NCBI GenBank assembly: GCA_964392615.1
Contig: CAYMRB010000278.1
Span: 1-13,528 of the forward strand
Source of the DNA: CAYMRB01 sp964392615
Lineage (GTDB): Bacteria; Planctomycetota; UBA8108
Direction of reading: 5' to 3'
Length of the DNA: 13,528 bases
Below the pieces are notes generated by a model. That model did not search any database. It was not told where the DNA came from and saw only the letters and a list, made by a program, of their open reading frames with translations. The translations under genes and the position numbers were made by a program. The stretch's first letter is position 1; every line of letters begins with the position of its first letter. Below, one piece after another: positions 1 to 7,002 of this stretch.

Positions 1-53
1 GGGGGTGGTTTTGGCGTTCCCGGTGGGGTTGGGCGTGGGGGTCGGGGGCGGCG

Positions 54-101
54 TCCGAGTCCGACTCCGACTCCGAGGCGGACTCCGACTCCGACTCCGA
101 A
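54..101. repeat. Degenerate CCGACT/CCGAGT hexamer repeat at the contig start
   Basis: About eight copies of a six-base unit (TCCGAC or TCCGAG, with one GCGGAC variant) run up to just before hisI. The bases to the left (1-53) are G-rich and also low complexity. The repeat is a multiple of three, has no stop codon in the hisI frame, and would read as alternating Ser and Asp/Glu there. It could be an intergenic simple repeat that ended the assembly, or the acidic linker of a longer protein. I cannot tell which from this window. Confidence 0.7.
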
Positions 102-107
102 ACCCGA

Positions 108-500
108 ATGCAAGGCAACGAAACGATGGACGAATTCCTCGACGGATTGAAGTACGGCGCCGACGATCTGATCCCCGCGGTCGTCCAGGATGCGAACGAC
201 GGCCAGGTCTTGATGGTCGCGTACATGAACCGCGAGGCGGTGCGCCGCACGCTGGAGTCCGGCGCGACGTGCTTCTGGAGCCGCTCGCGTCAGGAGTACT
301 GGGTCAAGGGAGCGACGTCGGGAAACACGCAGAAGGTCGTCGAGCTGTCGATCGACTGCGACAAGGACTGCATCCTCGTGCTCGTGGAGCAGAAGGGCGT
401 CGCGTGCCACACCGGTGAGCGGTCGTGCTTCTTCCGCAAGGTGTCGCCGACGGCCGAGCTGTCGCCTGCCGCGATGGACGGTTTTCCGCGCGGCAGTTGA
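108..500 (+). CDS. hisI: Phosphoribosyl-AMP cyclohydrolase HisI
   Basis: This enzyme opens the adenine ring of phosphoribosyl-AMP to give ProFAR, the third step of histidine biosynthesis, in the cytoplasm. The 130-residue protein has the whole core: a LIPAVVQD start to the fold (21-28), MVAYMN (36-41), the FWSRSR stretch (56-61), the metal site DCDKD (Asp83, Cys84, Asp85, Asp87), and GVACHTGERSCF with Cys100 and Cys107. The 16- and 7-residue spacings between Cys84, Cys100 and Cys107 are those of the zinc cysteines in the family. It is a stand-alone HisI with no HisE domain. The start could be the ATG at 108 or the ATG at 126, which has AAGG about 10 bases upstream; both keep the full fold. 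The reading frame stays open to the contig edge. It ends 6 bp from the convergent oxidoreductase. No other his genes are present. The assignment is secure. Confidence 0.96.
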   Translation: MQGNETMDEFLDGLKYGADDLIPAVVQDANDGQVLMVAYMNREAVRRTLESGATCFWSRSRQEYWVKGATSGNTQKVVELSIDCDKDCILVLVEQKGVACHTGERSCFFRKVSPTAELSPAAMDGFPRGS

Positions 501-506
501 CGCGCT

Positions 507-1859
507 CTACAGTTCCCAGCCCTTTCGATACGGCGGCGCCACGAATCGGTTCGCCTCGTCGCAATCGGCGAAGCGTGCTTTCGGGCTGTTCCAGGTCAGC
601 TTGCGGCCGGGGAAATTCATCGCGATGATCCCGAGCATGGCGAGCTCGGTCAGCGGTCCGCCGTACTCGGCGAAGTCCGAGCCGGCCTTGCGTCCGTCGC
701 GAATCGCGCTCAGGAAGTCGCGGTGGTGGCTGCCGACGCGCGGGATGGTCTGTGCGGGCTGCTTGTAGGCTCGCATCTTCTCGTCGGGGATGAGCTTCAC
801 GCCACCCGCACCGTGCGAACCGTGCGTGATCGCGCCCTTGTCGCCGATGAGCACGGCACCGGTCCCGGGCGGGTTGCGGCCCTCCTCGAGCCCTTCCGGT
901 CGCGGGATCCTCTCGACGCCGCTGTACCAGTAGAGCTTGACCGGACCGCGCTTGCCCTTCTTCGGAAACTCGAACTCGATGATGCTGCCCTTCGGGAACG
1001 TGTCCGCGTGCTCGACGGGGTCGTAGTCGAGGAGCTTCGCCGCCTTGACGGTCGACGGTGCGCCGAGCTCGAGCGCCCAGAACGACGGGTCGACGACGTG
1101 GCATACCCAATCGCCGATCGTGCCGTTGCCGAACGGCTTCCACGCACGCCACGATCCGGGTAGGTACATCGGGTGGTAGTCGCGCTGCGCGGCTGGCCCG
1201 AGCCACAGGTCCCAGTCGAGCTCCTTCGGCACGGCGTGCTTCTCCGAACGCCGGCGCAGCTCGCCGGTGCGGCAGTGCACGGCGGTGCACGCGGCGTGGA
1301 TCGTGTGGACGTTGCCGATCGCGCCGTCGCGTACCCACTCGACGAGCTTGCGGATGTCTCCGGACGAGTGCCCCTGGTTGCCCAGCTGCGTGACGACGCC
1401 CTTCTCGCGCGCTGCTTTCATCAAGGCGCGGACCTCGTGGACCGAGTGCGCCAAGGGCTTCTCGCAGTACACGTGCTTGCCACGGCGGATCGCGGCCAAC
1501 GATGCGACGGCGTGCGTGTGGTCCGGCGTCGAGACGGCGACGATGTCGATCGACTTCTCGACGGCGTCGAACATCTTGCGGAAGTCGCGGAAGCGCTTCG
1601 CGTCCGGGAAGCGCTGATACGCTCCGCCGGCACGGCGATCGTCGACATCGCACAGCGCGATGACGTCATTGCCTCGGTGAAGGCCGCCGACGTTCGCGCC
1701 ACCGCGGCCGCCACAGCCGATGAACGCGACGCCGAGCTTGTCGTTCGGCGCGACCCTCGGGCCGCCGAGAAGGTCCGGCGAGGCGATAGCGAACGTCGCG
1801 AGCGCGGCGCTGCGACGCAGAAACTCACGGCGGGAACGGTTCTTCGCGCGTGTCGACAT
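507..1859 (-). CDS. Tat-exported Gfo/Idh/MocA family oxidoreductase
   Basis: A predicted NAD(P)-dependent dehydrogenase of the sugar/inositol dehydrogenase superfamily, 450 residues. Residues 9-14 are SRREFL, a twin-arginine motif, followed by a short hydrophobic stretch (about 17-27), so the protein should be folded and exported. The Rossmann loop is GVAFIGCGGRG (43-53). TPDHTH is at 111-116 and the CEKP motif with the usual catalytic lysine (Lys134) at 132-135. The protein ends in an NRFV-PPYRKGW-type tail, common in exported planctomycete members. The start has AGGAG six bases before the ATG, which supports it. It is the last gene of the minus-strand block, 91 bp after the reductase gene, and converges with hisI. 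The substrate cannot be read from sequence; a sugar or cyclitol is the family expectation. Exported members are thought to carry a tightly bound cofactor. Confidence 0.93.
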   Translation of the reverse strand: MSTRAKNRSRREFLRRSAALATFAIASPDLLGGPRVAPNDKLGVAFIGCGGRGGANVGGLHRGNDVIALCDVDDRRAGGAYQRFPDAKRFRDFRKMFDAVEKSIDIVAVSTPDHTHAVASLAAIRRGKHVYCEKPLAHSVHEVRALMKAAREKGVVTQLGNQGHSSGDIRKLVEWVRDGAIGNVHTIHAACTAVHCRTGELRRRSEKHAVPKELDWDLWLGPAAQRDYHPMYLPGSWRAWKPFGNGTIGDWVCHVVDPSFWALELGAPSTVKAAKLLDYDPVEHADTFPKGSIIEFEFPKKGKRGPVKLYWYSGVERIPRPEGLEEGRNPPGTGAVLIGDKGAITHGSHGAGGVKLIPDEKMRAYKQPAQTIPRVGSHHRDFLSAIRDGRKAGSDFAEYGGPLTELAMLGIIAMNFPGRKLTWNSPKARFADCDEANRFVAPPYRKGWEL

Positions 1860-1950
1860 GTCGATCTCCTCGACGGGCTCTGGCGTGGATGGGACACCCC
1901 ACAGACGGACATCCTACGTCAAGAAGATCGCGATGTGCCAACGAGCGTGG

Positions 1951-2844
1951 TCAGACCTCGCCCGCGAGATGGCGGTAGGCGGCGGTGATGTCGGCCTCTC
2001 CCTCGCCCGCGTCGACGAGCTCGGAGTAAACTCGTTCGGCGGCGCTCGCAGATGGCAGTGGGACCTCGAGCTCTCGACCGAGCGCGGTGACGATCGACAG
2101 GTCCTTCAGCAGGTTGCGCAGGGGCGCTCCCGTCATGCCGAAGTCCTCCGAGAGGATGACCGGCGCGTTTCGATCGAGCATGCGGCTCGCGCCCCACGAG
2201 TTGGCCAGCACCTGCATCAGCTTGCCGCTGTCGACTCCGGCACGTCGCGCCAGAAGGAGCGCTTCGCAGCTCGCCGTCGTGTGGACGCCGACGAGCAGCT
2301 GGTTCGCGAGCTTCGTCGCCGTGCCCGCGCCGCTCGGCCCCATGTGAACGATTGTCGTGCCCATCGCCTCGAAGAGGGGCCAGGTGCTCTCGAATGCGGG
2401 TAGTTCCCCGCCGACCATGATCGAGAGCGTGCCGTCGGTGGCTCCCTGCGGACCGCCGCTGACCGGCGCGTCGAGGAACGCGGCACCCCGCGCGGCGAAC
2501 GCGGCGTGGCATTCGCGCGAGGTCGCGATGTCGACCGTGCCGTGGTCGACGAGGATCTGCCCCTCGCGAGCCGATTCGACGAGTCCGTCGCTACCGAGAA
2601 AGACCTCGCGCGACGCGGCGACCGTCGCGAGGCACGACAGCACGATGTCGCAACGCTCCGCCAACTCGCACGGTGTGTCTGCCACGCGGGCTCCGAGCCC
2701 CTTCAGCGGCGCTGTCTTCGAACGCGTGCGGTTCCACACCGTGAGCCCGTGACCTGCAGCCAGCAGGTTGGCCGCCATCGGACCACCCATGTATCCGACG
2801 CCGAGAAACCCGATTCGCTGCGTTTGCTGTCCCTTCTTCTTCAT
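1951..2844 (-). CDS. 3-hydroxyisobutyrate dehydrogenase family NAD(P)-dependent reductase
   Basis: A beta-hydroxyacid dehydrogenase of 297 residues. Members oxidise or reduce small 3-hydroxy acids such as 3-hydroxyisobutyrate, tartronate semialdehyde or succinic semialdehyde. The N-terminal nucleotide loop is GFLGVGYMGGPMAANL (12-27), matching the family signature. The substrate loop DAPVSGG is at 125-131 and the catalytic lysine is Lys178 within GAGTATKLANQ. A KDL motif (247-249) follows in the all-helical C-terminal domain. Asn39-Arg40 after the second beta strand (VWNRT) suggests NADP rather than NAD, as an inference. The gene lies 85 bp downstream of the acyl-CoA synthetase. An AGGA lies only two bases before the ATG, so the ribosome site is poor. 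Valine breakdown would pair this enzyme with acyl-CoA chemistry, but no other valine genes are present, so I keep the family-level name. Confidence 0.9.
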   Translation of the reverse strand: MKKKGQQTQRIGFLGVGYMGGPMAANLLAAGHGLTVWNRTRSKTAPLKGLGARVADTPCELAERCDIVLSCLATVAASREVFLGSDGLVESAREGQILVDHGTVDIATSRECHAAFAARGAAFLDAPVSGGPQGATDGTLSIMVGGELPAFESTWPLFEAMGTTIVHMGPSGAGTATKLANQLLVGVHTTASCEALLLARRAGVDSGKLMQVLANSWGASRMLDRNAPVILSEDFGMTGAPLRNLLKDLSIVTALGRELEVPLPSASAAERVYSELVDAGEGEADITAAYRHLAGEV

Positions 2845-2889
2845 CGTCCTGGAATCCCGACCTCGAATGATGCGTCCTCACCAGCGACG

Positions 2890-2909
2890 GTCGCCCCACG
2901 CGTGGCGAC
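2890..2909 (-). terminator. Possible hairpin between synthetase and reductase genes
   Basis: GTCGCC at 2890-2895 pairs with GGCGAC at 2904-2909 around an eight-base centre that is itself nearly self-complementary (ACGCGT). It sits about 20 bases after the synthetase stop codon. There is no T run on either side, so it is not a standard intrinsic terminator. It may weaken readthrough or stabilise the transcript end, or mean nothing in such GC-rich DNA. Confidence 0.2.
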
Positions 2910-2929
2910 AGTGGCCGCCAACGGCTCGC

Positions 2930-4468
2930 TTACCGGTTTCGTAGCTCGCGTCGCAAGATCTTTCCAGTCGATCCCTTCGGCAGCTCGTCGAGCACCTCGA
3001 AGATTCGCGGGTACTTCGAGGCCGCCAGGCGCTCCTTGCAGAACGCGCGCAGGCCATCGAGCGTCACCGCGGCATCCGTGGCCGGGTGCAGCGACACGAA
3101 CGCCTTGACCTCCTCCCCGAGCCGTTCGCTCGGCACGCCTACCACGGCGGCCTCGCGAACCGCCGGGTGCGAGTAGAGGATCTCCTCGACCTCCCGCGGG
3201 TACACGTTGAATCCCCCGCGGAGGATCATGTCTTTCTTGCGGTCGACGATGAAGACATAGCCGTCCTCGTCCTTGCGCCCCAGGTCGCCCGTGTGGAACC
3301 AGCCGCTGCGAAAGGCCTCCGCGGTCGCTTCCGGTTTGCGGAGGTAGCCTTTCATCACGTTGTACCCGCGCACGACGAGCTCGCCGACCTCGCCCGTGGG
3401 CAACTCCTGGTCCTCGTCGTCGAAGATCCGTACGTCGCAACCGTAGATCGGCTCTCCGATAGAGCCCGCCTTCTTCGGCTTCCACGCGACGTTGAAGGTC
3501 GCGACCGGTGATGTCTCGGAGAGGCCGTAACCCTCTTGGATGTTGACGTCGTACTTCTCGTCGAACCGCCGCATCACGTCGACGGGCATGGCCGCGCCGC
3601 CGGAGTTGCAGATTCGGAGCGACGAAAGGTCGTAGCGATCGGCATTCTCGACCTCTAGCATCTGCAGGTACATCGTCGGAACGCCCGCGAACAGCGTCAC
3701 GCGGTCGCGTTCGATCACCTGCAGCACGCGCTCGGGGTCGAATCGCTCGAGGCAAGAGATCGCCGCGCCCCCCAAGATGCAGGCGTTCTGGATGACCGTC
3801 TGGCCGAACGAGTGGAAGAGCGGCAGTACCGCGAGGCCGACGTTGCCGGGGCCGATCACCTCCGAATCGTGCGGCGCGCCCTGCAGCTTCTCCGCTATGT
3901 ACTGCGCATTCGAGTACATGTTGAAGTGCGTCAGCTCCGCGCCCTTCGGCTGCCCCGTGGTGCCGGACGTATAGAGGATGACCGCGGTGTCGTCCGCGTC
4001 GGTCTGCTCGATGTCGCAGGGCTCCTCGAGGTCGATCTCCGCGCATGTCTGTGCGTCGAGCGGCGCGTCCCGATCGTCGAACAGCAGCAGGTGGCGACAG
4101 GACTCGACCGTCGCGTATCCGTCGCGCGCGGCGGCTTCGTACCCCCGCCACGCGATCAACGCCGTCGCACGGCTGTCGTCAAGGTAGTACCGGACCTCGC
4201 GACCGACCGACAGAAAGCTGATCGGGACGACCGCGGCGCCGACGTGGAGGATTCCGAAGTACGCGATCGTGAAGCCCATGCCGTTCGGTGCGAGCAGCGC
4301 GACGCAATCGCCCCTCTCGACGCCGAGGCCACGGAGATGCGTCGCGAAAGCCTCGACCTGTTCTGCGAACTCGCGATACGTCAGGCGACGATCGTCGTGG
4401 ATCAGCGCCGTGTGGTCGGGGTAGTACCGCAGCGAGTTCTGAACGGTCGACGCGAGATTCAGAGACAT
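2930..4468 (-). CDS. AMP-forming acyl-CoA synthetase (long-chain fatty-acid-CoA ligase type)
   Basis: A member of the ANL adenylate-forming superfamily: it activates a carboxylic acid with ATP and transfers it to CoA. The 512-residue protein is full length. It has the phosphate-binding loop YTSGTTGQPKG (166-176), GYGLSETSP (313-321), TGDLG with the ribose-binding aspartate Asp395, VDRKKD (409-413) with the hinge-region RGGFNVYPREVEEIL (417-431), and the A10 motif PKGSTGKILRREL with catalytic Lys503. Wording such as NVYPREVEE and LPKGSTGKIL is typical of bacterial long-chain acyl-CoA ligases, but chain length cannot be read from sequence. It lies between the PIG-L gene (60 bp upstream) and the reductase gene (85 bp downstream), all on the minus strand. 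A hairpin abuts its start codon and includes the only Shine-Dalgarno-like G run, so translation may be controlled there. Confidence 0.95.
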   Translation of the reverse strand: MSLNLASTVQNSLRYYPDHTALIHDDRRLTYREFAEQVEAFATHLRGLGVERGDCVALLAPNGMGFTIAYFGILHVGAAVVPISFLSVGREVRYYLDDSRATALIAWRGYEAAARDGYATVESCRHLLLFDDRDAPLDAQTCAEIDLEEPCDIEQTDADDTAVILYTSGTTGQPKGAELTHFNMYSNAQYIAEKLQGAPHDSEVIGPGNVGLAVLPLFHSFGQTVIQNACILGGAAISCLERFDPERVLQVIERDRVTLFAGVPTMYLQMLEVENADRYDLSSLRICNSGGAAMPVDVMRRFDEKYDVNIQEGYGLSETSPVATFNVAWKPKKAGSIGEPIYGCDVRIFDDEDQELPTGEVGELVVRGYNVMKGYLRKPEATAEAFRSGWFHTGDLGRKDEDGYVFIVDRKKDMILRGGFNVYPREVEEILYSHPAVREAAVVGVPSERLGEEVKAFVSLHPATDAAVTLDGLRAFCKERLAASKYPRIFEVLDELPKGSTGKILRRELRNR

Positions 4469-4485
4469 GAAACCCCCCGGTTTCA
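4468..4485 (-). promoter_or_regulatory. Hairpin covering the ribosome site of the acyl-CoA synthetase
   Basis: Read on the minus strand, TGAAACC and GGTTTCA form a perfect seven-base-pair stem around a GGGG loop. The last base of the stem is the A of the ATG start codon. The run of six G that could serve as the ribosome site is split between the loop and the 3' arm. Folding would therefore hide the translation start. The pairing is seen in the sequence; a regulatory role is inference. Confidence 0.35.
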
Positions 4486-4528
4486 GCGTTCACGGTCGTG
4501 AATCAGGACGCGCAGGCGCGTCGCCCCG

Positions 4529-5317
4529 TCACATGCCCGAAGGGTGAACGAATCCTCCGAGCGCCTCTCCAAGCAGGTCCGCGCGCGGATACGCATGGCC
4601 GAGGTGCTGGCGAAAACCCTCACCGTACTCCAGCCCTGCGGCGAGCCCGCGCTCTTGCGTCCAGGTCTTCATGCTGTCCAGGTACGCGCCGACACCGTGC
4701 TGTTCGCGCAGCCAATCGTCCTGCGATCGGTGGCACGACAGCGCCTTCGTCTTGCGGTCGATCACGGCCGTCACGTCGACGACGCACGAGGGCTCGACGG
4801 GCATACCCATCGCGTCGACCCCCTCGACCGCGTCAGCGTAGTACAGGTGTGGAATCCCCGGGAGCGGGATCGCGCCCGGCTGTGCCGGTGCGTTCGGGAT
4901 CGTCGAGTTGAAGCACGCGGCACGGACGATCCGCGAGGTCTGCTCGTGGTCGACCATGTAGTCGACGGGGCTGTGCGTGATGACGAGCCGCGGGCGAACG
5001 AGGCGCAGCAGGACGCAGACCTTTCGCAAGCTCTCCCGGTTGTAGAAGATCTCCAGATCCTTCTCTTCGAGGCAGTGATACTCTCCGCCGTAGACGCGTG
5101 CTGCTGCACGGGCCTCCTCGCGGCGAATCATGGAGATCTCCTCGGGTGGCAGTCGCGCCGATCCGCAATCGCCCGCCGTCATCGTCGCGACGTGGACCTT
5201 CCACCCGTGGTCGGCCAGATGGCAGAGCGTTCCGCCGCAGAGAATCTCCGCGTCGTCCGGGTGAGCCATCACGGCCAGGACTATCGGTGGAGGCGCCAAG
5301 GCGCCCATTGTGGGCAC
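4529..5317 (-). CDS. PIG-L family (LmbE-like) zinc deacetylase
   Basis: A predicted zinc-dependent N-deacetylase of 262 residues in the family that removes acetyl from GlcNAc-type substrates (LmbE, MshB, PIG-L). The signature AHPDD is at 18-22, giving metal ligands His19 and Asp22 and the likely base Asp21. The second site is THSPVDYMVDHEQTS (114-128), giving His124 as third metal ligand and matching the family pattern HxPxDxxxDH. The protein lacks a signal peptide, so it is probably cytoplasmic. The start is taken as GTG at 5317; ATG at 5308 (residue 4) is equally possible, and neither has a clear Shine-Dalgarno site. It is the first gene of the minus-strand block and faces the MFS gene across a 164-bp palindrome. 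Planctomycetes carry many PIG-L copies, often near Gfo/Idh genes; the natural substrate is unknown. Confidence 0.93.
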   Translation of the reverse strand: MPTMGALAPPPIVLAVMAHPDDAEILCGGTLCHLADHGWKVHVATMTAGDCGSARLPPEEISMIRREEARAAARVYGGEYHCLEEKDLEIFYNRESLRKVCVLLRLVRPRLVITHSPVDYMVDHEQTSRIVRAACFNSTIPNAPAQPGAIPLPGIPHLYYADAVEGVDAMGMPVEPSCVVDVTAVIDRKTKALSCHRSQDDWLREQHGVGAYLDSMKTWTQERGLAAGLEYGEGFRQHLGHAYPRADLLGEALGGFVHPSGM

Positions 5318-5366
5318 GCTGAGAGGGCTGTCAATGGAGTGGGAAACGCGTTACGCTGAGCCGCCC

Positions 5367-5530
5367 TAGCAGCCCGTTGAAGAAGCCAATCCGGCGCAGA
5401 AGCGGTCGTTTCGCCCGAGCTCTTCGTTGCCAGAACTCGACAATGCACCACATTGGCTGCATTCTGGCGTCTCGATCTCGAACGAAACGCCTCGCTTCTG
5501 CACTCGGAGCACTTCTTCAACGGACTGCTA
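5367..5530. mobile_element. 164-bp near-palindromic element, possibly a MITE-like or insertion-sequence-derived repeat
   Basis: Left arm 5367-5445 and right arm 5451-5530 are imperfect reverse complements around the five-base loop CACCA. The termini match best: TAGCAG, one mismatch, then CCGTTGAAGAAG on each arm (18 of 19 bases). Further in, GCAGAAGCG, CGTTTCG, GCCAGAA and the innermost CAATG pair exactly, with two small offsets and several mismatches between. There is no transposase and no open frame that looks real. The pairing stops sharply outside the TA at each tip. It lies between two divergent genes and would form a long cruciform or RNA hairpin. A non-autonomous transposon is the likeliest reading; a dispersed palindromic repeat is the alternative. 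Copy number elsewhere in the genome is unknown. Confidence 0.65.
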
Positions 5531-5568
5531 ACCAGCTTGTTGAGTCCCGAGGGGAATCGAATCAGACG

Positions 5569-6843
5569 ATGAGCGGCTCCGACGACGCACGCGGTGGGGG
5601 GGGCGAGCGTCTCTTGGGGCGCTCGTTCGTCTCGATGGCGTCGACGCAGTTCTTCGGCGCGTTCAACGACACCGCGTTCAAGCAGCTCATCCTTCTGCTG
5701 GCGGTCGATCTGACCCCGGGCGACGAGGCCGGCGTCTATCAGTCGCTCGCCACCGCACTCTTCGCGCTGCCGTTCCTGCTCTTCTCGGGAATCGCGGGGA
5801 GCCTCGCCGACCGCTTCTCGAAGACGCCGATCATCCGCTTCGCGAAGGTCGCGGAGGTCGGTGTCATGCTGGCGGGGCTGGTGGCGTTCTCGCTTCAGAG
5901 CATGCCGTTGCTTCTCGCGACGCTGTTCCTGATGGGAGCGCAGAGCGCGTTCTTCGGGCCGGCGAAGTACGGCATCCTGCCGCAGATGCTGCCGGCGCGG
6001 TCCCTCCCGCGGGCGAACGGGGTCGTGCTCGGATTGACGTTCATGGCGATCATCCTCGGCACCGGCGTCGCGTCGTGGCTCAAGGAGCACTTCGGCGGCG
6101 AGCTCTGGAAGCCGCAGACCGTCTGCGTCGTTCTCGCCGTGGTCGGCACGATGACGGCGATGGGCGTGCGCTGGTTGCGTTCCGTGCAACCCGACTTGCG
6201 CGTGCGGCCGCTCGGCGATCTTCTGCCGACCCTGCGGACGATCTGGCGGGATCGCGGCTTCGCGCTCGTCGTGGCCGCGAACGCGTACTTCTGGTTCCTC
6301 GGCAGCGTCGTCATGCAGATGATGAACCGCTTCGGCAAGAAGCTGATGGGGCTCGGGGACGACGCGACCGGCCGCCTCCTCGTCTCCCTGTCGATCGGCA
6401 TGGCCATCGGGTCGCTGGCAGGAGGCATGCTGTCGCGCAATCGCGTCCACTTCGCGATGAGCGGCTGGGCGCTCTGCGGCGTCGTCGCGAGCCTGGCAGC
6501 GTTGGCGTTCGTCTATCCCTTCGAGTGGGCGACGCGCGTCGTGCTCGTCCTGCTCGGCGCGAGCGGCGGCATGTTCACGCTGCCGTTCCAGACGTTCGTG
6601 CAGCTGTGGCCGCCGCGCAGCGAGAAGGGCCGCGTCGTCGCCGCCACGAATTTCGTCAGCTGGGTCTTCATCTGCCTGAGCGCCGCCTACTTCTGGGTGG
6701 CGACCGCCTTGCTGCCGACGCGTTGGGTGCCGATGAGCCTGGCGGTCGTATCGGCGCTGCTCGGCGTGGTCTTGCTGCCGCGGCTCGGCACGATCGTACG
6801 TCGCCCCACAGATTCTTCCACGGCCGCTGCCTCGGAACGGTAA
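5569..6843 (+). CDS. MFS transporter, LplT-like (lysophospholipid transporter type)
   Basis: A 424-residue integral membrane protein with about 12 hydrophobic segments. The first segment carries QFFGAFNDTAFKQ (27-39), a form typical of the MFS branch containing LplT and LplT-acyltransferase fusions, which flip lysophospholipids across the inner membrane. GSLADRFSKTPIIRFAK after the second segment is the MFS cytoplasmic loop motif. There is no fused acyltransferase domain and no aas gene nearby, so the substrate is inferred only from family. The frame is open back to an ATG at 5377, but that extension runs through the palindromic element and is basic and unlike a membrane protein. The ATG at 5569 gives the natural N-terminus MSGSDD; an AGGGG lies about 14 bases upstream. 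It is monocistronic, with an intrinsic terminator after it. Confidence 0.85.
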   Translation: MSGSDDARGGGGERLLGRSFVSMASTQFFGAFNDTAFKQLILLLAVDLTPGDEAGVYQSLATALFALPFLLFSGIAGSLADRFSKTPIIRFAKVAEVGVMLAGLVAFSLQSMPLLLATLFLMGAQSAFFGPAKYGILPQMLPARSLPRANGVVLGLTFMAIILGTGVASWLKEHFGGELWKPQTVCVVLAVVGTMTAMGVRWLRSVQPDLRVRPLGDLLPTLRTIWRDRGFALVVAANAYFWFLGSVVMQMMNRFGKKLMGLGDDATGRLLVSLSIGMAIGSLAGGMLSRNRVHFAMSGWALCGVVASLAALAFVYPFEWATRVVLVLLGASGGMFTLPFQTFVQLWPPRSEKGRVVAATNFVSWVFICLSAAYFWVATALLPTRWVPMSLAVVSALLGVVLLPRLGTIVRRPTDSSTAAASER

Positions 6844-6852
6844 ACCTCGAGC

Positions 6853-6945
6853 CGGAAAGAAGTTTCCGCCAGGTGTTTCATGCCCGTTCGTGCCCGGGCG
6901 AGCCCTACGCTGGGCAGCGGTGTGAGCCAGTCCGCGTGGTCTGGC
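6853..6945 (+). other. Hairpin-rich region between MFS stop and terminator
   Basis: Four small stem-loops follow each other: CGGAAA/TTTCCG (6853-6868, loop GAAG), GCCCG/CGGGC (6882-6899), GCCC/GGGC (6902-6915) and GCCAG/CTGGC (6926-6945). They lead directly into the intrinsic terminator. This could be a structured 3' untranslated region, or a small RNA released from or transcribed within it. I recognise no known RNA family. Short GC stems arise easily by chance here, so the call is tentative. Confidence 0.3.
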
Positions 6946-6948
6946 GGG

Positions 6949-6989
6949 AGCTTTCAGGGTCGTTGGCTACCTGAAAGCTTCTTTTTTTT
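6949..6989 (+). terminator. Intrinsic terminator of the MFS gene
   Basis: AGCTTTCAGG (6949-6958) and CCTGAAAGCT (6970-6979) form a perfect ten-base-pair stem with an 11-base loop, followed by TC and a run of eight T (6982-6989). This is a classic rho-independent terminator on the + strand. The T run is only on that side, so it serves the MFS transcript and not the convergent methyltransferase. Confidence 0.92.
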
Positions 6990-7002
6990 GGGGGGGCAGC
7001 CG

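Noticed and set aside
54..101. CRISPR array or origin iterons at the left edge.
   Set aside because: The units are only six bases without spacers, so it is a simple repeat.
5377..5568. A longer N-terminus for the MFS protein starting at 5377.
   Set aside because: These 64 codons lie mainly in the palindromic element and are basic and unlike a membrane transporter; ATG 5569 gives the normal N-terminus.
5281..6450. A 389-codon minus-strand frame opposite the MFS gene that runs through the palindrome.
   Set aside because: Its composition is Arg/Glu/His-rich without motifs, and it overlaps both a clear transporter gene and the non-coding palindrome.
6853..6989. A cobalamin or other known riboswitch near the MFS terminator.
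   Set aside because: None of the conserved boxes are present, and the structure lies downstream of the + strand gene, not upstream of a gene it could control.
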